Shown here piece by piece: positions 5,680 to 7,573 of a stretch of 7,573 nucleotides of DNA. Made by a program: the position numbers and the translations under genes. The notes under the pieces were generated by a model. The model did not search any database and had not been told where the DNA came from. It saw only the letters and a list, made by a program, of their open reading frames with translations. The stretch comes from Palsa-504 sp050010815 (lineage in GTDB: Bacteria; Actinomycetota; Actinomycetes; Streptosporangiales; Streptosporangiaceae): the NCBI GenBank assembly GCA_050010815.1, contig JBEKKH010000392.1:1-7573 (forward strand), in the 5' to 3' direction. How positions within the stretch are numbered: position 1 is the first letter of the stretch; each line of letters begins with the position of its first letter.

Positions 5680-6724
5680 CCGCCCAGCGCCCCCTGACGA
5701 AGGGTTTATCGCGGCCTACCAGGAATTCCGGCCGCTGATGTTCTCGATCGCGTACCGGATGACCGGCAGCGTCGGCGATGCCGAGGACATCGTGCAGGAG
5801 GCGTTCCTGCGGCTGACCCGCGTCCTGCGCGACGGCGTCAGCATCGCCTCACCCCGGGCCTACCTGGCCACCGCGACTACCCGGCTGGCGATCAGCTACC
5901 AAAGGTCCGCGCGGGTGCGGCGGGAGTCTTACGTCGGCGCCTGGCTGCCCGAGCCGCTCGTGGCCGGCCACGAGCCCGATCCCGGAGAGCAGGCGGCGAT
6001 GTCCGACTCGCTGTCCATGGCGTTCCTGGTGCTGCTGGAAAGCCTGTCCCCGGCCGAACGTGCGGTATTCCTGCTGCACGAGGTATTCAGCTACGGCTAC
6101 ACCGAGATCGCGGAGATCACCGGCAAGTCCGAGCCGAACTGCCGCCAGATCCTCACCCGCGCCCGGCACCGCGTCGACGAGGGCCGCGCCGGGGTCAAGA
6201 GGCCGCGTTTCGAGGCCTCACGCGAGCAGGGCGACGAGGTGGCCAGGCGGTTCTTCGCCGCGACCGCCGGCGGGGACATGGCCGGCCTGCTCGAGCTGCT
6301 CGCTCCCGACGTGGTTATGGTCGGCGATGGCGGCGGCAAGGCCTGGGCCGCCGCCCGGCCACTCCACGGCTCGCAGCGGGTGGCCCGGTTCATGCTCGGG
6401 CTGGCCCGCCAGGGACCGCGGCTGGGCGCACGCGTCGAACTGGCGTGGATCAACGGCCAGCCCGGGGCGGTCACCTACGACGCGGCCGACCGGATCATCA
6501 GCGTCTTGGCCCTTGACATTGCCGATGGTCTGGTGCAGACGATCAGGTCCGTGGTCAACCCCGACAAGCTTCACCACCTTGGCCCGGTCTCCGATGTGGC
6601 CCTGCGGGGTCTGCGGGACTTACGCTGTCGGCCATGGCTACCGACTTCACCGAGGAAACGGCCGCCCACGCCGTTATCGAGAGCTTCGCCCAGACCAGCG
6701 ACCCGCGGCTGCGCGAGCTGCTGA
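5663..6724 (+). CDS. ECF41-type RNA polymerase sigma factor with fused SnoaL-like domain (SigJ-like)
   Basis: This extracytoplasmic-function sigma factor directs RNA polymerase to a specific promoter set. It has no separate anti-sigma gene here; in this group the fused C-terminal domain controls activity. From the ATG at 5663 (AGGA five bases upstream) it has 353 residues: sigma region 2 at about 14-82 (RPLMFSIAYRMTGSVGDAEDIVQEAFLRL, split 23-51), the linker WLPEPLV (94-100), sigma region 4 at 124-172 (LSPAERAVFLLHEVFSYGYTEIA, 128-150), and a SnoaL-like domain from about 190 with the group motifs DGGGK (222-226) and NPDKL (299-303). Relatives end shortly after NPDKL; here about 40 further residues, basic and proline-rich, are read from the start of the dioxygenase gene in another frame (91-base overlap), suggesting loss of the original stop. 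The start overlaps the epimerase-like gene, indicating translational coupling. Two ECF41-type promoters upstream suggest autoregulation. Confidence 0.93.
   Translation: MPVPPDRPAPPDEGFIAAYQEFRPLMFSIAYRMTGSVGDAEDIVQEAFLRLTRVLRDGVSIASPRAYLATATTRLAISYQRSARVRRESYVGAWLPEPLVAGHEPDPGEQAAMSDSLSMAFLVLLESLSPAERAVFLLHEVFSYGYTEIAEITGKSEPNCRQILTRARHRVDEGRAGVKRPRFEASREQGDEVARRFFAATAGGDMAGLLELLAPDVVMVGDGGGKAWAAARPLHGSQRVARFMLGLARQGPRLGARVELAWINGQPGAVTYDAADRIISVLALDIADGLVQTIRSVVNPDKLHHLGPVSDVALRGLRDLRCRPWLPTSPRKRPPTPLSRASPRPATRGCASC
6621..6626 (+). promoter_or_regulatory. Candidate -10 element for leaderless dioxygenase transcript
   Basis: TACGCT (TANNNT pattern) is followed by seven bases and the dioxygenase ATG at 6634. 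No Shine-Dalgarno sequence is placed for this ATG, so a leaderless transcript starting inside the sigma gene is plausible. The -35 is not recognisable and there is no TGTCACA element here. Confidence 0.42.
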
Positions 6725-7536
6725 GCAGCCTGGTCCGGCATCTGCACGCCTTCGTCAGGGAAACAGAGCCCACGATCGCTGAATGGGAGCAGGCGATCGA
6801 GTTCCTGACCGCGACCGGTCAGAAATGCGACGACGAACGCCAGGAGTTCATCCTGCTCTCCGATGTGCTCGGCATTTCGATGCTGGTGGAGACGATCAAC
6901 AACCGGAAATCGGGCGGGGCCACCGAGTCCACCGTGCTCGGCCCTTTCCACGTGGTGAAGTCCCCGCGCCGAAAGCTCGGCGACACCATCGATTTCGTCG
7001 CGACCGGCACGCCGTGCGTTGTGCGCGGCCGGGTCCTCTCGGCCGGCGGCTCCCCGCTTCCAGGTGCCGAACTCGACGTATGGCAGGCCAATGACCAGGG
7101 ATTTTACGATGTCCAGCAGCCGGAGGTGCAGCCACGAGCCAACGGCCGCGGGCTGTTCACGGCGGACGAAGACGGGTCGTTCTGGTTCCGCACGATCGTG
7201 CCGAGCCATTACCCGATACCGACCGACGGCCCGGTCGGCGCGCTGCTCACCGCGACCGGAAGGCACCCCTACCGCCCGGCGCATATCCATTTCATCGTGA
7301 CTGCTCCCGGGCATCGCGCCCTGACCACGCACATTTTCGTCGATGGCAGTCCGTACCTCGAATCGGATGCGGTGTTCGCCGTGAAGAAAAGCCTGATCAA
7401 GAAGTTCACCCCCGTCGACGATCCAGAGCAGGCCGCCCGTTACGGCCTCTCCGGGCCCTTCGCCTCGGCGGACTTCGACATAATCCTCCAGCCCATCTCC
7501 ACCACCCCCCACCCCGCCCCGCCCCCCTCCGCGTAG
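6634..7536 (+). CDS. Intradiol ring-cleavage dioxygenase, probably hydroxyquinol 1,2-dioxygenase
   Basis: The enzyme opens an aromatic ring between two adjacent hydroxyl groups using Fe(III) and O2; the best match is hydroxyquinol (1,2,4-trihydroxybenzene) giving 3-hydroxy-cis,cis-muconate, i.e. maleylacetate. The 300-residue protein has the helical N-terminal dimerisation domain of this class (about 20-95), ESTVLGPFHV (98-107), VVRGRVLSAGGSPLPGAELDVWQAN (129-153, in segments), and all four iron ligands: Y158 in GFYDVQ, Y193 in HYPIPTDGPVG, H217 and H219 in RPAHIHF. YPIPTDGPVG and ATGRHPYRPAH are typical of hydroxyquinol rather than plain catechol enzymes; catechol 1,2-dioxygenase is the alternative. 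The core ends near ILQPI (288); the last residues TTPHPAPPPSA come from a C-rich low-complexity stretch. It starts inside the sigma gene in another frame. No maleylacetate reductase or oxygenase partner is visible to the right edge. Confidence 0.93.
   Translation: MATDFTEETAAHAVIESFAQTSDPRLRELLSSLVRHLHAFVRETEPTIAEWEQAIEFLTATGQKCDDERQEFILLSDVLGISMLVETINNRKSGGATESTVLGPFHVVKSPRRKLGDTIDFVATGTPCVVRGRVLSAGGSPLPGAELDVWQANDQGFYDVQQPEVQPRANGRGLFTADEDGSFWFRTIVPSHYPIPTDGPVGALLTATGRHPYRPAHIHFIVTAPGHRALTTHIFVDGSPYLESDAVFAVKKSLIKKFTPVDDPEQAARYGLSGPFASADFDIILQPISTTPHPAPPPSA
7505..7527 (-). repeat. G-quadruplex motif on the minus strand at the dioxygenase 3' end
   Basis: The plus strand reads C6-A-C4-G-C4-G-C6, so the minus strand has four G-runs of at least four with single-base loops, a textbook stable G-quadruplex motif; the plus strand could form an i-motif. 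It encodes the proline-rich dioxygenase tail just before its stop. Confidence 0.6.
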
Positions 7537-7551
7537 CCCGCCCCCCTCCGC
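7518..7551. repeat. 15-bp direct repeat flanking the dioxygenase stop codon
   Basis: CCCGCCCCCCTCCGC occurs at 7518-7532 and again at 7537-7551, with the TAG stop (7534-7536) between the copies. The sequence onward to the window end stays almost pure pyrimidine apart from scattered G, with no gene or hairpin terminator visible. Replication slippage in the C-tract could have lengthened the C-terminal coding tail. Confidence 0.6.
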
Positions 7552-7573
7552 CCTGCCTGTCCCACCCGCCTTC

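Noticed and set aside
6571..7512. 313-codon minus-strand open frame
   Set aside because: It is the antisense shadow of the dioxygenase, which has all four iron ligands and family motifs; long antisense frames are expected at this GC content.

Overview
The window is very GC-rich, uses GTG starts freely and carries typical actinobacterial gene families, so it comes from a high-GC Actinomycetota chromosome. The proteins resemble those of Streptomyces/Streptosporangiales-type organisms, but I cannot fix the genus from sequence alone. Gene density is high, all intergenic gaps are under 200 bases, and there are no RNA genes, insertion sequences or CRISPR arrays.

Left half (1 to about 3620), conserved housekeeping block: the 5' third of glnA (type I glutamine synthetase, minus strand, running off the left edge), a small RDD-family membrane protein (plus), then a minus-strand series lipB, lipA and a DUF4191 membrane protein. 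The DUF4191 gene converges on the RDD gene with only 6 bases between stops. LipB and LipA together make the lipoyl cofactor. The glnA upstream region holds a well-formed tandem GlnR-type operator. Five genes (RDD, DUF4191, lipA, lipB and the dioxygenase further right) have a TANNNT hexamer 6 or 7 bases before their start codon, which suggests leaderless transcription. glnA, the epimerase-like gene and the sigma factor have good Shine-Dalgarno sequences instead.

Right half (about 3740 to 7540), accessory block, all on the plus strand: two adjacent paralogous four-helix membrane proteins of a family I cannot name; a short NAD(P)-dependent epimerase-like gene that appears to have lost its middle in frame; an ECF41-type sigma factor with a fused SnoaL-like C-terminal domain (WLPEPL, DGGGK and NPDKL motifs all present); and an intradiol, probably hydroxyquinol 1,2-, dioxygenase. 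Two copies of TGTCACA-N16-CGTC, the promoter reported for ECF41 sigma factors, lie 45 bases apart just before the epimerase-like gene. The first is inside the 3' end of the second membrane-protein gene. The sigma factor therefore probably drives its own operon from a double promoter.

The most unusual points are the double ECF41 promoter, the internally deleted sigma partner gene, the sigma factor reading about 90 bases into the dioxygenase gene, the duplicated membrane protein pair and the run of putative leaderless starts. The last 70 bases are extremely C-rich, with a strong G-quadruplex motif on the minus strand.
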